NCBI RefSeq assembly: GCF_003968655.1
Contig: NZ_RXYK01000001.1
Span: 287,957 to 351,956, forward strand
Reading direction: 5' to 3'
Source: Chlorobium phaeovibrioides
GTDB taxonomy: Bacteria > Bacteroidota > Chlorobiia > Chlorobiales > Chlorobiaceae
DNA length: 64,000 nt
Shown here one piece after another: positions 37,927 to 47,026 of the stretch. The position numbers and the translations under genes are program-made. How positions within the stretch are numbered: the first letter of the stretch is position 1; each line of letters starts with the position of its first letter. The notes under the pieces were generated by a model, which saw nothing but the letters and a program-made list of their open reading frames with translations, had not been told where the DNA came from and did not search any database.

Positions 37927-38531
37927 GAAAAGTTTATCTCTATGCAAGGTTTCAGAGATTCTGGCACTGGATGCAGGCGCTGATAATCTTCGCCCTTCTC
38001 TTCTCTGGAATGGAAATTCACGGGCTCTTCAAGCTTATGGGGTATGAGGCGGCATTCCATATGCACAATTACTTTGCAATGGGGCTCCTGGCATTCATCC
38101 TCCTTGCCTTTTTCTGGTACATTACCACGGGTGATTTCCGTCAATATCTGACAGAGGGCAATCTGCTCGACAAAATCCTTCTTCAGGCCCGTTATTATAT
38201 GAACGGCATTTTCAGAAACGAGCCGCATCCATTCAAGAAAAACGAGATTTCAAGACTCAATCCACTGCAGCGCATCACTTACCTGATGCTCACCCTTGTC
38301 GGTCTTCCGGCTCAAATAATCGTCGGGTTCATCTATTTCTATTTCAATGAACTCGTTGCTCTGGGTATGGACCCGGCACTTCTTGCACCTATAGCCTATT
38401 TCCATACCCTTCTCGCCTATCTCCTCGTTGGCTTTGTGATCATGCATGTGTATATGACCACCACAGGCCATACTCTCACATCAAACATCAAAGCCATGGT
38501 GACCGGTTGGGAAGAGGTTGAGGACGACTGA
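37923..38531 (+). CDS. Membrane cytochrome b (cytochrome b561/Ni-hydrogenase type)
   Basis: A 202-residue protein with four spans and His residues for two b haems (RFWHWMQALI, FHMHNYFAM, YFHTLLAYLL, FVIMHVYMTTTGH). It starts with ATG overlapping the octaheme gene stop (ATGA). Its role is probably quinol oxidation or quinone reduction, passing electrons between the membrane pool and the octaheme protein. The gene pair is the classic layout of a quinone-linked cytochrome module. Confidence 0.85.
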   Translation: MRKVYLYARFQRFWHWMQALIIFALLFSGMEIHGLFKLMGYEAAFHMHNYFAMGLLAFILLAFFWYITTGDFRQYLTEGNLLDKILLQARYYMNGIFRNEPHPFKKNEISRLNPLQRITYLMLTLVGLPAQIIVGFIYFYFNELVALGMDPALLAPIAYFHTLLAYLLVGFVIMHVYMTTTGHTLTSNIKAMVTGWEEVEDD

Positions 38532-38620
38532 GAGAGGCGGATAAAGCGTAATTTTCATTGTTATTGTCGGTTAGTGCCACAAGCAATTACCTTTCGCCAA
38601 TTACAACAAAAAAAACAGCT

Positions 38621-40702
38621 ATGGACACTCAAACGCTTGTTTTGTATGCAATTCCCGCCGCCGGGGTGCTTGCACTCCTGTATGCCTTCTTCACAGCTTC
38701 ATGGATAAGCAGGCAGTCTACAGGAACTGAAAAGATGGCAACAATCGCCGGTCATATTGCCGACGGAGCCATAGCGTTTCTGAAGCGCGAGTACAAAGTG
38801 CTCATAATTTTTGTTGTATCCGTTGCCATCCTTCTCGGGTGGGCAAACATGGGCCGTGAAGGCACTTCACCCATGATTGCCGTCAGCTTTGTTGTTGGCG
38901 CGTTCTGCTCTGCTCTGGCAGGCTTCTTTGGTATGAAAGTTGCCACCAAAGCAAATGTACGCACCACCCATGCCGCACGAACCAGCCTTGCCGAAGCACT
39001 CAACATTGCCTTTTCAGGCGGCCTGGTTATGGGGCTTTCGGTCGTTGGCCTTGGCATCATCGGTCTGTCAAGTCTGTTCATCATCTACAGCCGGATGTTT
39101 ACAGACATGGGCGAAGTCATCAACCTCATATCCGGCTTTTCGCTCGGTGCATCATCCATCGCACTGTTTGCCCGTGTGGGCGGCGGCATTTATACAAAAG
39201 CTGCTGATGTAGGAGCCGACCTTGCAGGAAAAGTGTACGAAGGAATACCCGAAGATGACCCCCGCAACCCCGCAACAATTGCCGACAATGTAGGCGACAA
39301 TGTAGGTGATGTTGCCGGCATGGGAGCCGATCTTTTTGAAAGTTATGTCGGGTCAATAATCGGCACCATGGTTCTTGGCGCTGCATTCATTCCCATGTTC
39401 AACGAAATCGGGTTTACCAACCCCATTGCCGCAGTCATGCTTCCGCTGGTTCTGGCAGCTGTAGGCATTCTGGTATCCATTGGCGGATCGTTCCTCGTCA
39501 AGGTGAAAGAGGGCGGCAACCCGCAGAACGGGCTGAACATGGGAGAATTTGGAGCCTCCATCATTATGGCCGTTCTCAGCTATTTCCTCATCACCTCGTT
39601 TCTTCCGGCCACCTGGACGGCTGAAGGCTTCGTCTATACATCGGTCAATGTATTTTACGCAGTCATCATCGGTCTTGCGGCAGGAGTCATGATTGGTCTT
39701 ATCACAGAGTACTACTGCTCCACAGACAAGGCGCCCGTCATAGGGATTGCCCGCCAGAGCATTACAGGAGCTGCAACAACAATCATTGCCGGACTTGGTG
39801 TAGGAATGATGTCCACTGCCCTTCCCGTTCTTGTGCTTGCCGCCGCAATTGTTGCCTCCCATTATCTGGCAGGCCTGTACGGAATTGCAATAGCCGCACT
39901 GGGAATGCTTTCTGTGACCGGTATACAGCTTGCTGTTGACGCATACGGACCAATTTCCGACAACGCAGGAGGCATTGCTGAAATGGCAGGACTTCCTCCT
40001 GAAGTACGCGAACGCACAGACAAGCTTGATGCGGTTGGCAACACCACTGCAGCAATCGGCAAGGGCTTTGCTATCGGCAGTGCTGCCCTTACCGCACTGG
40101 CACTGTTTGCCGCGTTCCGCCAGCAGGCACATATCGAATCGCTTGACATATCACAGCCAATCATTATGGCAGGGCTGCTTATTGGAGCAATGCTGCCCTT
40201 TGTTTTCAGTGCCATGGCCATGGGAGCGGTAGGCCGTGCCGCAGGCGATATGATCAATGAGGTTGGCCGTCAGTTCCGGGAGATCCCGGGACTGCGCGAA
40301 GGGACGGCACCTGCAGAATTTGCACACTGTGTTGACATTTCAACCAAAGCCGCCATCAGGGAGATGATTCTTCCCGGTATGCTCGGTGTACTTGTTCCTG
40401 TGGTTGTTGGCTTCATTTCAAAGGACATGCTCGGCGGAGTGCTTGCCGGTGTAACCTCATCGGGCGTTCTGATGGCCATCTTCCAGTCCAATGCCGGCGG
40501 AGCCTGGGATAATGCCAAAAAGCGCATTGAGGGCAACATCGAGTTTGATGGGGTGGTCTACGGTAAAGGTTCCGACACGCATAAAGCTGCCGTGGTTGGC
40601 GATACCGTCGGCGACCCGCTCAAAGACACCAGCGGCCCGAGCATCAATATTCTCATGAAACTCATAGCTGTTGTAGCTCTGGTTATTGCGCCGCTTCTTT
40701 GA
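38621..40702 (+). CDS. hppA: Membrane-bound pyrophosphatase (ion pump), K+-dependent type
   Basis: A 693-residue membrane pyrophosphatase that couples PPi hydrolysis to export of H+ and/or Na+. Motifs: [42 protein letters not shown], and near the end [11 protein letters not shown] and [14 protein letters not shown]. At the site distinguishing the K+ classes the sequence is [10 protein letters not shown], with Ala rather than Lys, which points to the K+-dependent form. Homologues from Chlorobium have been reported as Na+-regulated H+ pumps (recalled, unchecked). The start is the ATG of MDTQT; an earlier frame extension lacks family similarity. Confidence 0.95.
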   Translation: MDTQTLVLYAIPAAGVLALLYAFFTASWISRQSTGTEKMATIAGHIADGAIAFLKREYKVLIIFVVSVAILLGWANMGREGTSPMIAVSFVVGAFCSALAGFFGMKVATKANVRTTHAARTSLAEALNIAFSGGLVMGLSVVGLGIIGLSSLFIIYSRMFTDMGEVINLISGFSLGASSIALFARVGGGIYTKAADVGADLAGKVYEGIPEDDPRNPATIADNVGDNVGDVAGMGADLFESYVGSIIGTMVLGAAFIPMFNEIGFTNPIAAVMLPLVLAAVGILVSIGGSFLVKVKEGGNPQNGLNMGEFGASIIMAVLSYFLITSFLPATWTAEGFVYTSVNVFYAVIIGLAAGVMIGLITEYYCSTDKAPVIGIARQSITGAATTIIAGLGVGMMSTALPVLVLAAAIVASHYLAGLYGIAIAALGMLSVTGIQLAVDAYGPISDNAGGIAEMAGLPPEVRERTDKLDAVGNTTAAIGKGFAIGSAALTALALFAAFRQQAHIESLDISQPIIMAGLLIGAMLPFVFSAMAMGAVGRAAGDMINEVGRQFREIPGLREGTAPAEFAHCVDISTKAAIREMILPGMLGVLVPVVVGFISKDMLGGVLAGVTSSGVLMAIFQSNAGGAWDNAKKRIEGNIEFDGVVYGKGSDTHKAAVVGDTVGDPLKDTSGPSINILMKLIAVVALVIAPLL

Positions 40703-40728
40703 TTAGTCCCTCACATTTCGTAAGATTG

Positions 40729-40760
40729 GACGGCCTTCACTTGAAGGCCGTCTTTTTTTT
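40729..40760 (+). terminator. Terminator after hppA
   Basis: An 11-base perfect stem (GACGGCCTTCA / TGAAGGCCGTC) with a CT loop followed by T8 on the plus strand. Confidence 0.92.
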
Positions 40761-40783
40761 GCACCCGCCTCAGATGCACCGTC

Positions 40784-41356
40784 ATGAAACTGATCATAGG
40801 CCTGGGCAATCCTGAAGCCCGCTACAGCAACACCCGTCACAACATTGGTTTTGAGGCCGTGGAGGCCTTGGCCGCTGCCTTTGGAGCCCCCTTCAGCAAA
40901 GGCAAGGGCAAATATCTTGTGGCAAAAATCCGCCACCGAGGCGAGCAGCTGATGCTCGTCAAGCCGATGACATACATGAACCTCTCGGGTCATGCCGTTG
41001 TTGCCGCCATGAATTTTCACAAAGCCCTACGAAGCGACATACTCGTCATCTGCGACGACATGAACCTCCCCTCCGGCACTCTGAGACTGCGCAGCAAAGG
41101 TTCAGCTGGAGGCCAGAACGGCCTGAAACATATAATTGAATCGCTGGGAAGTGAGGAATTCGCCCGACTGAGAATCGGTATAGGACTTGAAGAAAAGCCA
41201 CAGGGAGGATATTCCTCTTTTGTACTGGGAAAATTCAGTACCGACGAGCGCAATGTAATGAACCGTACCCTTGAAGTATGCACAGAGGCAATTCTGGACT
41301 TTGCCGTCAACGGAATATCACATGCCATGAACCATTACAACAAACCGGTGTCATAG
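40784..41356 (+). CDS. pth: Peptidyl-tRNA hydrolase
   Basis: Releases peptidyl-tRNAs stalled off ribosomes. The 190-residue protein has MKLIIGLGNPEARYSNTRHN (catalytic His in NTRHN), LVKPMTYMNLSGHAV, LVICDDMNLPSG, and SAGGQNGLKHIIESLG. Length is normal. It converges on an alpha/beta hydrolase gene 20 bases downstream. Confidence 0.96.
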   Translation: MKLIIGLGNPEARYSNTRHNIGFEAVEALAAAFGAPFSKGKGKYLVAKIRHRGEQLMLVKPMTYMNLSGHAVVAAMNFHKALRSDILVICDDMNLPSGTLRLRSKGSAGGQNGLKHIIESLGSEEFARLRIGIGLEEKPQGGYSSFVLGKFSTDERNVMNRTLEVCTEAILDFAVNGISHAMNHYNKPVS

Positions 41357-41375
41357 CGGTTCGGCAAGCCTGTGC

Positions 41376-42221
41376 TCAGCAGGCAGCAAGTGATACAGAT
41401 GAACGCTTCAGAGGAAAACTCACCACAGCCCCTCTCCCTGAAATCTCCTCAAGAAACCTGATGGCCCTGACATTGAACTCCTCAGGCTGGTCAACATTGC
41501 ATACATGACCTGAGTCGCCAATAACCTGAAGGAACGAGTTGGTGTGGCGGGTAATGATGTGTTCAACAGCAGGAAGGAACATGTGGTCTTCATCCCCCAT
41601 AAGATACAGCGTGGGAATGCCTGTATCCTTCTCCTCAAAAAACTTAAGCATTGGTGTCAGCTCATAGGTCAACCGGAACCATCGCATAAACTCTTTCTGT
41701 GCCACCTTTTTTGCTTCATTCACAAACAGCAGCCGCGATTTTCTGTGCCGTTCACGAGGCATGATAATCCAGGCAAAAAAGCTGTACAGCCACATGTAGG
41801 GCACCACCCTCTTGAACATATTGCCAAGAGCCACCAGAACTTTTGCACGGACATTCAATCGTATGATAGCTCCGCTCATCACCATGGAACTTACCCGCTG
41901 CGGTGCCAGTTCACTGATATTGCGTATAAGAATGGTACCGAGCGACACCCCTACGAAATGAGCTTTCTCTATTTTCAGTGAATCGAGAACCTCAAGAATG
42001 TCGAGCGTAATATCTTCAAAATTGTAATTCCGCAGATCTTTGCCGGCTGCAATGGATTTGGAACGGCCATGCCCCCGCAGATCCACAAGAAGAACATTGA
42101 AATGCCTTATGAATTCCTTTATCTGGAGAAACCAAATGGAAGAGCTCCCGCCAGCACCATGGACAAAAACAACCCATGGGGCACCGGGCTCAACCAACTG
42201 ATATTTTTTGTAATGCAGCAT
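41376..42221 (-). CDS. Alpha/beta hydrolase
   Basis: A 281-residue hydrolase of the alpha/beta fold. Nucleophile elbow GVSLG (Ser about residue 94), oxyanion block FVHGAGGSSSIW, DLRGHGRS, acid GDEDHMF and catalytic His in DSGHVCNVD. Substrate unknown. It is separated by about 60 bases from the upstream SpoU gene on the same strand. Confidence 0.88.
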   Translation of the reverse strand: MLHYKKYQLVEPGAPWVVFVHGAGGSSSIWFLQIKEFIRHFNVLLVDLRGHGRSKSIAAGKDLRNYNFEDITLDILEVLDSLKIEKAHFVGVSLGTILIRNISELAPQRVSSMVMSGAIIRLNVRAKVLVALGNMFKRVVPYMWLYSFFAWIIMPRERHRKSRLLFVNEAKKVAQKEFMRWFRLTYELTPMLKFFEEKDTGIPTLYLMGDEDHMFLPAVEHIITRHTNSFLQVIGDSGHVCNVDQPEEFNVRAIRFLEEISGRGAVVSFPLKRSSVSLAAC

Positions 42222-42279
42222 TGAAGAACAGGATTAAATCAAGTGACTCCAGTAAAGAACAAAAACCGGGAACAAAAAG

Positions 42280-42822
42280 TTACCCCTTCGCATGAAGAAC
42301 CCGAACCAGCTCAAAAAGTACAACCCCCGCAGCAACTGAAACATTGAGGGAATGCTTTATGCCAAACTGTGGAATCTCAAGCACCAAATCACACTCCGCC
42401 AGCAGGTTATCCTCTATACCCTGAACCTCATTGCCTACGAGCAGACAAACAGGAAAATCCTGTGCCTTCATCTCCGTATACAATCGGCTCCCTTCGGCAA
42501 TTTCAAGCCCACATATCCTCACGCCGCTTTTTTTCAGATCCCGAAGAGTCTGTTGCGGGTTGTCAGTATACTCCCATGGCATTGAGGCATCAGCACCAAG
42601 AGCGGTTTTTGTTATCTCTTTTCTCGGTGGCGTTGCCGTATATCCGGAAAGAATGATTTTTTCAATTCCAGCCGCATCGGCCGACCTGAACATGGACCCT
42701 ACATTCCACATACTCCTGATATTATGAAGCATCAGAATCACTGGATGTTTGGGTGCTGCCGCATACTCATCCGTGCTCAGCCTTCCCATGGCATCGCCTT
42801 CAAGCTTTCGGAACACCTTCAA
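42280..42822 (-). CDS. TrmH/SpoU-family RNA 2'-O-methyltransferase
   Basis: Trefoil-knot RNA methylase. All three motifs are present: NIRSMWNVGSMFRSADAAG, LLVGNEVQGIEDNLL, and IPQFGIKHSLNVSVAAGVVLFELVR. At 180 residues it is a short single-domain form. It overlaps hisC by 4 bases (ATGA) and is therefore probably co-translated. The target RNA is not predictable. An alternative start is the second ATG (MGRLSTDE). Confidence 0.92.
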   Translation of the reverse strand: MKVFRKLEGDAMGRLSTDEYAAAPKHPVILMLHNIRSMWNVGSMFRSADAAGIEKIILSGYTATPPRKEITKTALGADASMPWEYTDNPQQTLRDLKKSGVRICGLEIAEGSRLYTEMKAQDFPVCLLVGNEVQGIEDNLLAECDLVLEIPQFGIKHSLNVSVAAGVVLFELVRVLHAKG

Positions 42823-43901
42823 GCCATGCCGCCATTTATGGCCAGCAGAGCATCAAGCAGGCGACTATTTTCATCCGGAAGCCCAATATTGAAACGAAGA
42901 CAGTTCTTCATCAGGTGGTAACCAGACACATTTCTCACGAGAATGCCCCTGCCGATGAGTTTACGGAACACCGCATCTGCATCGGGAACACGGATCACAA
43001 GAAAGTTTGTGTCACTCATAAACGGTTCAACACCCTGAACAGAAAGGAGTTCCCCATAGAGCTCATCACGCACATTAAGAATATACGACACAGCATCCGT
43101 AACTATCGCATAATTCTCCAACACATGCATCAAGGTTATTTCAGCAAGCCTGCTTGAAGCGAACGGAATCTTTGGTTTTGCAATTTCAGCAATCAATTCC
43201 GGCCGGCCAATGGCAAACCCGATACGCATACCAGCAAGTGCGAGAGCCTTTGACATGGTTCGAAGCACCACCAGATTCGGAAATTCTTCAATGAGAGGAA
43301 GAGCAGAGTCCTGTCGTGAAAACTCAATATAAGCTTCGTCGACAAGTACAAGAGCATCACACGACGATGCTATCCGGCGGATATCATCAAAAGTGATCGA
43401 CTTTCCCGTCGGGTTGTTTGGTGAGGAGAGAACGACAAAATCAACAGACTCTTCCTGTGCGCTTTGGATAATGGCGTCCACATCAAAATCAAGCGAAGCC
43501 TTCAAGGGAACCCTCACAAGGGAAGCCTGAAGGAGAAGTGCCAGTTTTTCATAGAGTGAAAATGAGGGGTCGGGAACAAGAATCTTCCTCCCCGGACCAA
43601 GACAGGCAAGAAAGATGGTATAGAGCAGTTCATTGGAACCATTTCCCATCATCACGCCCTCAGCCGGAACGCCAAGAAAATCAGCATATGCCTTCGTCCC
43701 CCTGTAAGGAAGAATATCGGGATACCGGTTCCAGGGCTCCCGAACAAACTCGGAAACAATAGCCTCCTTCAACCACATCGGCAGGTCAAACGGACTTTCA
43801 TTCTGGTTCAGCTTAATGGCTGCCTGCTGACCACCCTCAACACTGTAGGCTGCAATGTCCCTGAGTGAAGGATTCAAATAACGCATGATATCTCTTTGCA
43901 T
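42819..43901 (-). CDS. hisC: Histidinol-phosphate aminotransferase HisC
   Basis: PLP enzyme of histidine synthesis: imidazole acetol phosphate to histidinol phosphate. The 360-residue protein has KLNQNESPFDLP, VMMGNGSNELLYTIFLACLG, SSPNNPTGKSITFD, VDEAYIEF and RTMSKALALAGMRIGF (PLP Lys). The start may be at either of two Mets (residue 1 or 6). No other his genes are nearby. Confidence 0.93.
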   Translation of the reverse strand: MQRDIMRYLNPSLRDIAAYSVEGGQQAAIKLNQNESPFDLPMWLKEAIVSEFVREPWNRYPDILPYRGTKAYADFLGVPAEGVMMGNGSNELLYTIFLACLGPGRKILVPDPSFSLYEKLALLLQASLVRVPLKASLDFDVDAIIQSAQEESVDFVVLSSPNNPTGKSITFDDIRRIASSCDALVLVDEAYIEFSRQDSALPLIEEFPNLVVLRTMSKALALAGMRIGFAIGRPELIAEIAKPKIPFASSRLAEITLMHVLENYAIVTDAVSYILNVRDELYGELLSVQGVEPFMSDTNFLVIRVPDADAVFRKLIGRGILVRNVSGYHLMKNCLRFNIGLPDENSRLLDALLAINGGMA

Positions 43902-44000
43902 AGACAGCCTTCAAAGTTATTGGAAAATACCAGATATGCTCATCCCGAGAGGGCTCCCGTCAAAAGCGCATCTGTAAAAAACGCTTTTTCACCCAAATTC

Positions 44001-44035
44001 ACGAAAAAAAACTGGACAATGATAGTTTTTTTCGT
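44001..44035. repeat. Imperfect inverted repeat upstream of the mini-ECF gene
   Basis: CGAAAAAAAACT faces AGTTTTTTTCG around about 10 bases. The arms differ by one A/T. Part of a leader with two stacked inverted repeats. Confidence 0.5.
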
Positions 44036-44038
44036 ACC

Positions 44039-44069
44039 TTAAAAGAGGACAAATTAAATCCTCTTTTAA
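44039..44069 (+). promoter_or_regulatory. Inverted repeat in the leader of the mini-ECF gene
   Basis: Perfect 11-base arms (TTAAAAGAGGA / TCCTCTTTTAA) around 9 bases, ending about 17 bases before the start codon. It could be a leader RNA hairpin or a DNA site for a regulator. It precedes the ribosome-binding site GGAGG. Confidence 0.55.
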
Positions 44070-44086
44070 ACAGACAACTGGAGGCA

Positions 44087-44512
44087 ATGATGACGCACCT
44101 GAAAAAAACACCCCTCGATCTGCTCGACGATATATACAGCCTTGCCTACTGGATGACAGGAAATGAGAAAGAGACAGCAGACCTGGTCAATATGACTTAT
44201 GTCAATCTTCATGGGAGTGCCGCGGAAACAGATGTACTGAAAACTTTCAGGGCATGCTATGTAGACCAGTACGGGAATGAAGCCCAACTCTGCATTTCCG
44301 AACAGGACTGCAGGCCGCATGTTACGCTTCTGGAAAAATTCCGTGAGTGGAGCGCAGACATAAAACTCTCTGTTCTGTTGAGTGAGATATCCGGATTGAA
44401 ACACGAACAGATAGCCGAAATAGTAGGAAAGCCGGTTGAAACCATAAGAAAATGGCTCTTTATCGGCCGCAGAATAATGGTAAAGGATATGCAACTGAAA
44501 GCCTCAGCATGA
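44087..44512 (+). CDS. Small ECF sigma-factor-like protein (degenerate)
   Basis: A 141-residue protein with two segments of an ECF sigma factor. The N-terminal LDDIYSLAYWMTGNEKETADLVN fits region 2, and the C-terminal SVLLSEISGLKHEQIAEIVGKPVETIRKW fits the region 4 helix-turn-helix. ECF factors are usually 160-200 residues and keep a conserved D-L-V-Q-x-x-F in region 2 where this has DLVNMTYVNL. It may be a specialised or vestigial sigma factor, or an HTH regulator derived from one. A second ATG (44090) is better spaced from GGAGG. Terminator follows. Confidence 0.75.
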   Translation: MMTHLKKTPLDLLDDIYSLAYWMTGNEKETADLVNMTYVNLHGSAAETDVLKTFRACYVDQYGNEAQLCISEQDCRPHVTLLEKFREWSADIKLSVLLSEISGLKHEQIAEIVGKPVETIRKWLFIGRRIMVKDMQLKASA

Positions 44513-44534
44513 CAGATTTCCCCATATGACAGAG

Positions 44535-44560
44535 AGCCGCCCGAATGAGGCGGCTTTTTG
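44535..44560 (+). terminator. Terminator after the mini-ECF gene
   Basis: A stem GCCGCC/GGCGGC with a 7-base loop and T5 on the plus strand, just after the stop codon. Confidence 0.88.
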
Positions 44561-44633
44561 TTTTTACCCATGCCGCTTTATATTGGTTTTGACGCACGAG
44601 AAACCCAAATCATTAACATTCGCCGACTGCTTT

Positions 44634-45641
44634 ATGATCATTATTACCGGAGGGGCTGGCTTCATTGGAAGTGCCATGCTGTGGGAACTGAACCGTCAGG
44701 GGGAAGAGAATGTTTTTGTGGTTGATGATCTGGGGCTGACGACACCCCCGAAATGGAGAAACCTCTCCGGCCTGAGATACCGTGATTTCATTCACAAAGA
44801 CGACCTTCCTGATCTTCTGGAGCGAAATGCCCTGAAAGATGTAACAGCAATCATCCACATGGGCGCCAACAGCTCCACAACAGAGACTGACGCCGACCAC
44901 CTGCTCACAAACAACTATGAATACTCAAAGAAGATAGGACAGCACTGCATGAAGCACGGGGTGCGTTTGATCTATGCCTCCAGTGCGGCAACCTACGGTG
45001 ACGGAGCAAACGGATACAGCGATTCAACAGAATCCATAGACGCCCTTCGGCCACTGAACATGTATGGGTACTCGAAACAGCTTTTTGACCGCTGGGCATT
45101 ACAGAACGGCCTTTTCAATACAGCCGCAGGCCTCAAGTTCTTCAATGTTTACGGCCCCAATGAATATCACAAGGGAGACATGTCAAGCGTGGTATTCAAG
45201 GCATTCAACCAGATCAAGGCAACCGGTACCGTCAAACTATTCAAATCGCATCGTGAGGGCTACCAGGATGGCGGACAGGAACGGGACTTCATTTTCGTAA
45301 GAGATTGCACCCGAATCATGGCATGGCTCCTTGAAAACCCCTCTGCAGCCGGGCTTTTCAATGCAGGAACCGGAATACCCAGAACATTCCGCGACCTTGC
45401 CGAAGCCACATTCCATGCGCTCAACAAACGCCCCGACATCAGCTATATTCCCATGCCCGAAACCCTTCGCGACAAATACCAGTACCATACGAGCGCAGAA
45501 ACTCTCAAACTGCGCAATGCGGGCTACAGCACTCCATTCACATCCCTTGAAGATGGGGTTGAAGCCTATGTGCAGCAGTTCCTCATGAAGCAGAACCCAT
45601 ATTGTGACACTCTCTCCACCCCCAACAGCAAGGGCCAGTAA
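44634..45641 (+). CDS. hldD: ADP-L-glycero-D-manno-heptose-6-epimerase
   Basis: Makes the heptose precursor of lipopolysaccharide inner core. The 335-residue protein is an extended short-chain dehydrogenase: NADP motif GGAGFIGSAML (residues 6-16), Y-x-x-x-K (YGYSK), NVYGPNEYHKGDMSSVVFK and QERDFIFVRD. The start is the ATG of MIIITGG. Its stop shares one base with the phoH start. Confidence 0.93.
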   Translation: MIIITGGAGFIGSAMLWELNRQGEENVFVVDDLGLTTPPKWRNLSGLRYRDFIHKDDLPDLLERNALKDVTAIIHMGANSSTTETDADHLLTNNYEYSKKIGQHCMKHGVRLIYASSAATYGDGANGYSDSTESIDALRPLNMYGYSKQLFDRWALQNGLFNTAAGLKFFNVYGPNEYHKGDMSSVVFKAFNQIKATGTVKLFKSHREGYQDGGQERDFIFVRDCTRIMAWLLENPSAAGLFNAGTGIPRTFRDLAEATFHALNKRPDISYIPMPETLRDKYQYHTSAETLKLRNAGYSTPFTSLEDGVEAYVQQFLMKQNPYCDTLSTPNSKGQ

Positions 45642-46597
45642 TGACAGAAACCATTGAGATTCAGGGCATTGAACCGGTCATCCTTCTCGGACCGCACGAC
45701 AGGTACCTGAAACAGCTCAAGAAGGAGTTCCCTGATATTATCATCAACTCACGGGGCTCTGAAATCACCATTGCGGGAACGGCGGATGAAGTCCGATTAC
45801 TTGGAAAGGTTCTCGGCGAAATGATGCTTCTTGCCACCCGGGACGGGGAAATATCAGAAAACGACTTCAAAACAATTGTGAACCTCGCCATTTCACCAGT
45901 TTCAAAAGAAAAAGCTGAGGAAATTCCGCTTGACGACGATGTGATTGTTGCCTCCCGGGATTATGTTGTCCGTGCCAAAACAAACGGGCAGCGTCGTATG
46001 GTAGCCGAAGCCAAAACAAACGACATTGTGTTCGCCATCGGTCCCGCCGGCACAGGAAAAACCTACACGGCCGTTGCCGTTGCAGTGGCCGCATGGAAAG
46101 CCAAGACAGTCAAACGCATTGTCCTTGCCCGCCCCGCCGTTGAGGCTGGCGAAAGCCTGGGATTCCTTCCCGGCGACCTTGCACAGAAAATCGATCCATA
46201 CCTTCGGCCGCTCTATGATGCATTGCAGGACATGCTGACCTCAGAAAAGCTGAAAATGCTGACCGAACGGCGCATCATTGAAATTGTTCCCCTCGCCTAT
46301 ATGCGCGGACGGACTCTGAACAACGCCTTCATCATTCTTGACGAAGCCCAGAACGCCTCAACCAAGCAGATGAAAATGTGCCTCACTCGACTCGGTATCA
46401 ACTCCCGGGCCATCATCACCGGCGATGTCACCCAGATTGACCTGCCAAAAGAGGTGGAATCCGGCCTTGAAAACTCCCGCACCATCCTTAAAAACATCAA
46501 AGGAATCAGCTTTGTCGATCTCGACAAATCCGATGTGGTCCGTCACAAGCTTGTGCGCGACATCGTCAATGCTTACGAAATTCACGAAAGCAGATAG
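45641..46597 (+). CDS. phoH: PhoH-family ATPase
   Basis: A 318-residue member of the PhoH P-loop ATPase family, probably involved in RNA metabolism. Walker A GPAGTGKTYTAVAVA, the AGESLGFLPGDLAQKIDPYLRP block and Walker B IILDEAQNAS are clear. The N-terminal 80 residues resemble a KH-like/RNA-binding domain as in other PhoH. Overlaps hldD by one base. Confidence 0.93.
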   Translation: MTETIEIQGIEPVILLGPHDRYLKQLKKEFPDIIINSRGSEITIAGTADEVRLLGKVLGEMMLLATRDGEISENDFKTIVNLAISPVSKEKAEEIPLDDDVIVASRDYVVRAKTNGQRRMVAEAKTNDIVFAIGPAGTGKTYTAVAVAVAAWKAKTVKRIVLARPAVEAGESLGFLPGDLAQKIDPYLRPLYDALQDMLTSEKLKMLTERRIIEIVPLAYMRGRTLNNAFIILDEAQNASTKQMKMCLTRLGINSRAIITGDVTQIDLPKEVESGLENSRTILKNIKGISFVDLDKSDVVRHKLVRDIVNAYEIHESR

Positions 46598-46682
46598 CAG
46601 AGTACAGACTATTTACTACATTGTCACGAAAGGGATTTCCCCTGAGCAAAGCAACCATAAACAATAAACCAAAGGAGCCGCC

Positions 46683-46871
46683 ATGGCACATAGAATTACA
46701 GACGAATGCACCTACTGCGGAGCATGCGAGCCCGAATGCCCTGTCAGCGCCATCACACCAGGCGATGACCTCTATGTCATCAATGAAAGCGTATGCGTTG
46801 ACTGCGTCGGCCACCACGATGAACCCGCTTGCGTGGCCATCTGCCCGGTCGACTGTATCATCAAGGTCTGA
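46683..46871 (+). CDS. 2[4Fe-4S] ferredoxin
   Basis: A 62-residue soluble ferredoxin with motifs CTYCGACEPECP and CVDCVGHHDEPACVAICP, the second having the longer CX2CX8CX3C spacing typical of Chlorobium and Chromatium ferredoxins. Such proteins accept electrons from the type I reaction centre in green sulfur bacteria and feed the reverse TCA cycle. AAAGGAG is 7 bases before the ATG. It has its own terminator and a paralogue 155 bases downstream. Confidence 0.95.
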   Translation: MAHRITDECTYCGACEPECPVSAITPGDDLYVINESVCVDCVGHHDEPACVAICPVDCIIKV

Positions 46872-46888
46872 AGAACACATCGGTTCTA

Positions 46889-46940
46889 AAAAAAACCTCC
46901 GCCCCTTTATCTGTAATGGGGCTGGAGGTTTTTTTTTCAG
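46889..46940 (+). terminator. Terminator between the two ferredoxin genes
   Basis: A stem with ACCTCC and GCCCC arms (paired with GGGGC and GGAGGT) and a run of 9-10 T on the plus strand, so the first ferredoxin transcript ends before the second gene. Confidence 0.85.
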
Positions 46941-47026
46941 CTTTGAAATATTGTATATTGCTCAACTTGTTCTGAGCTGAATCGTTCTTTTATTTTTTTT
47001 ATCAACACATAAGCGAGAAAGTCAAT

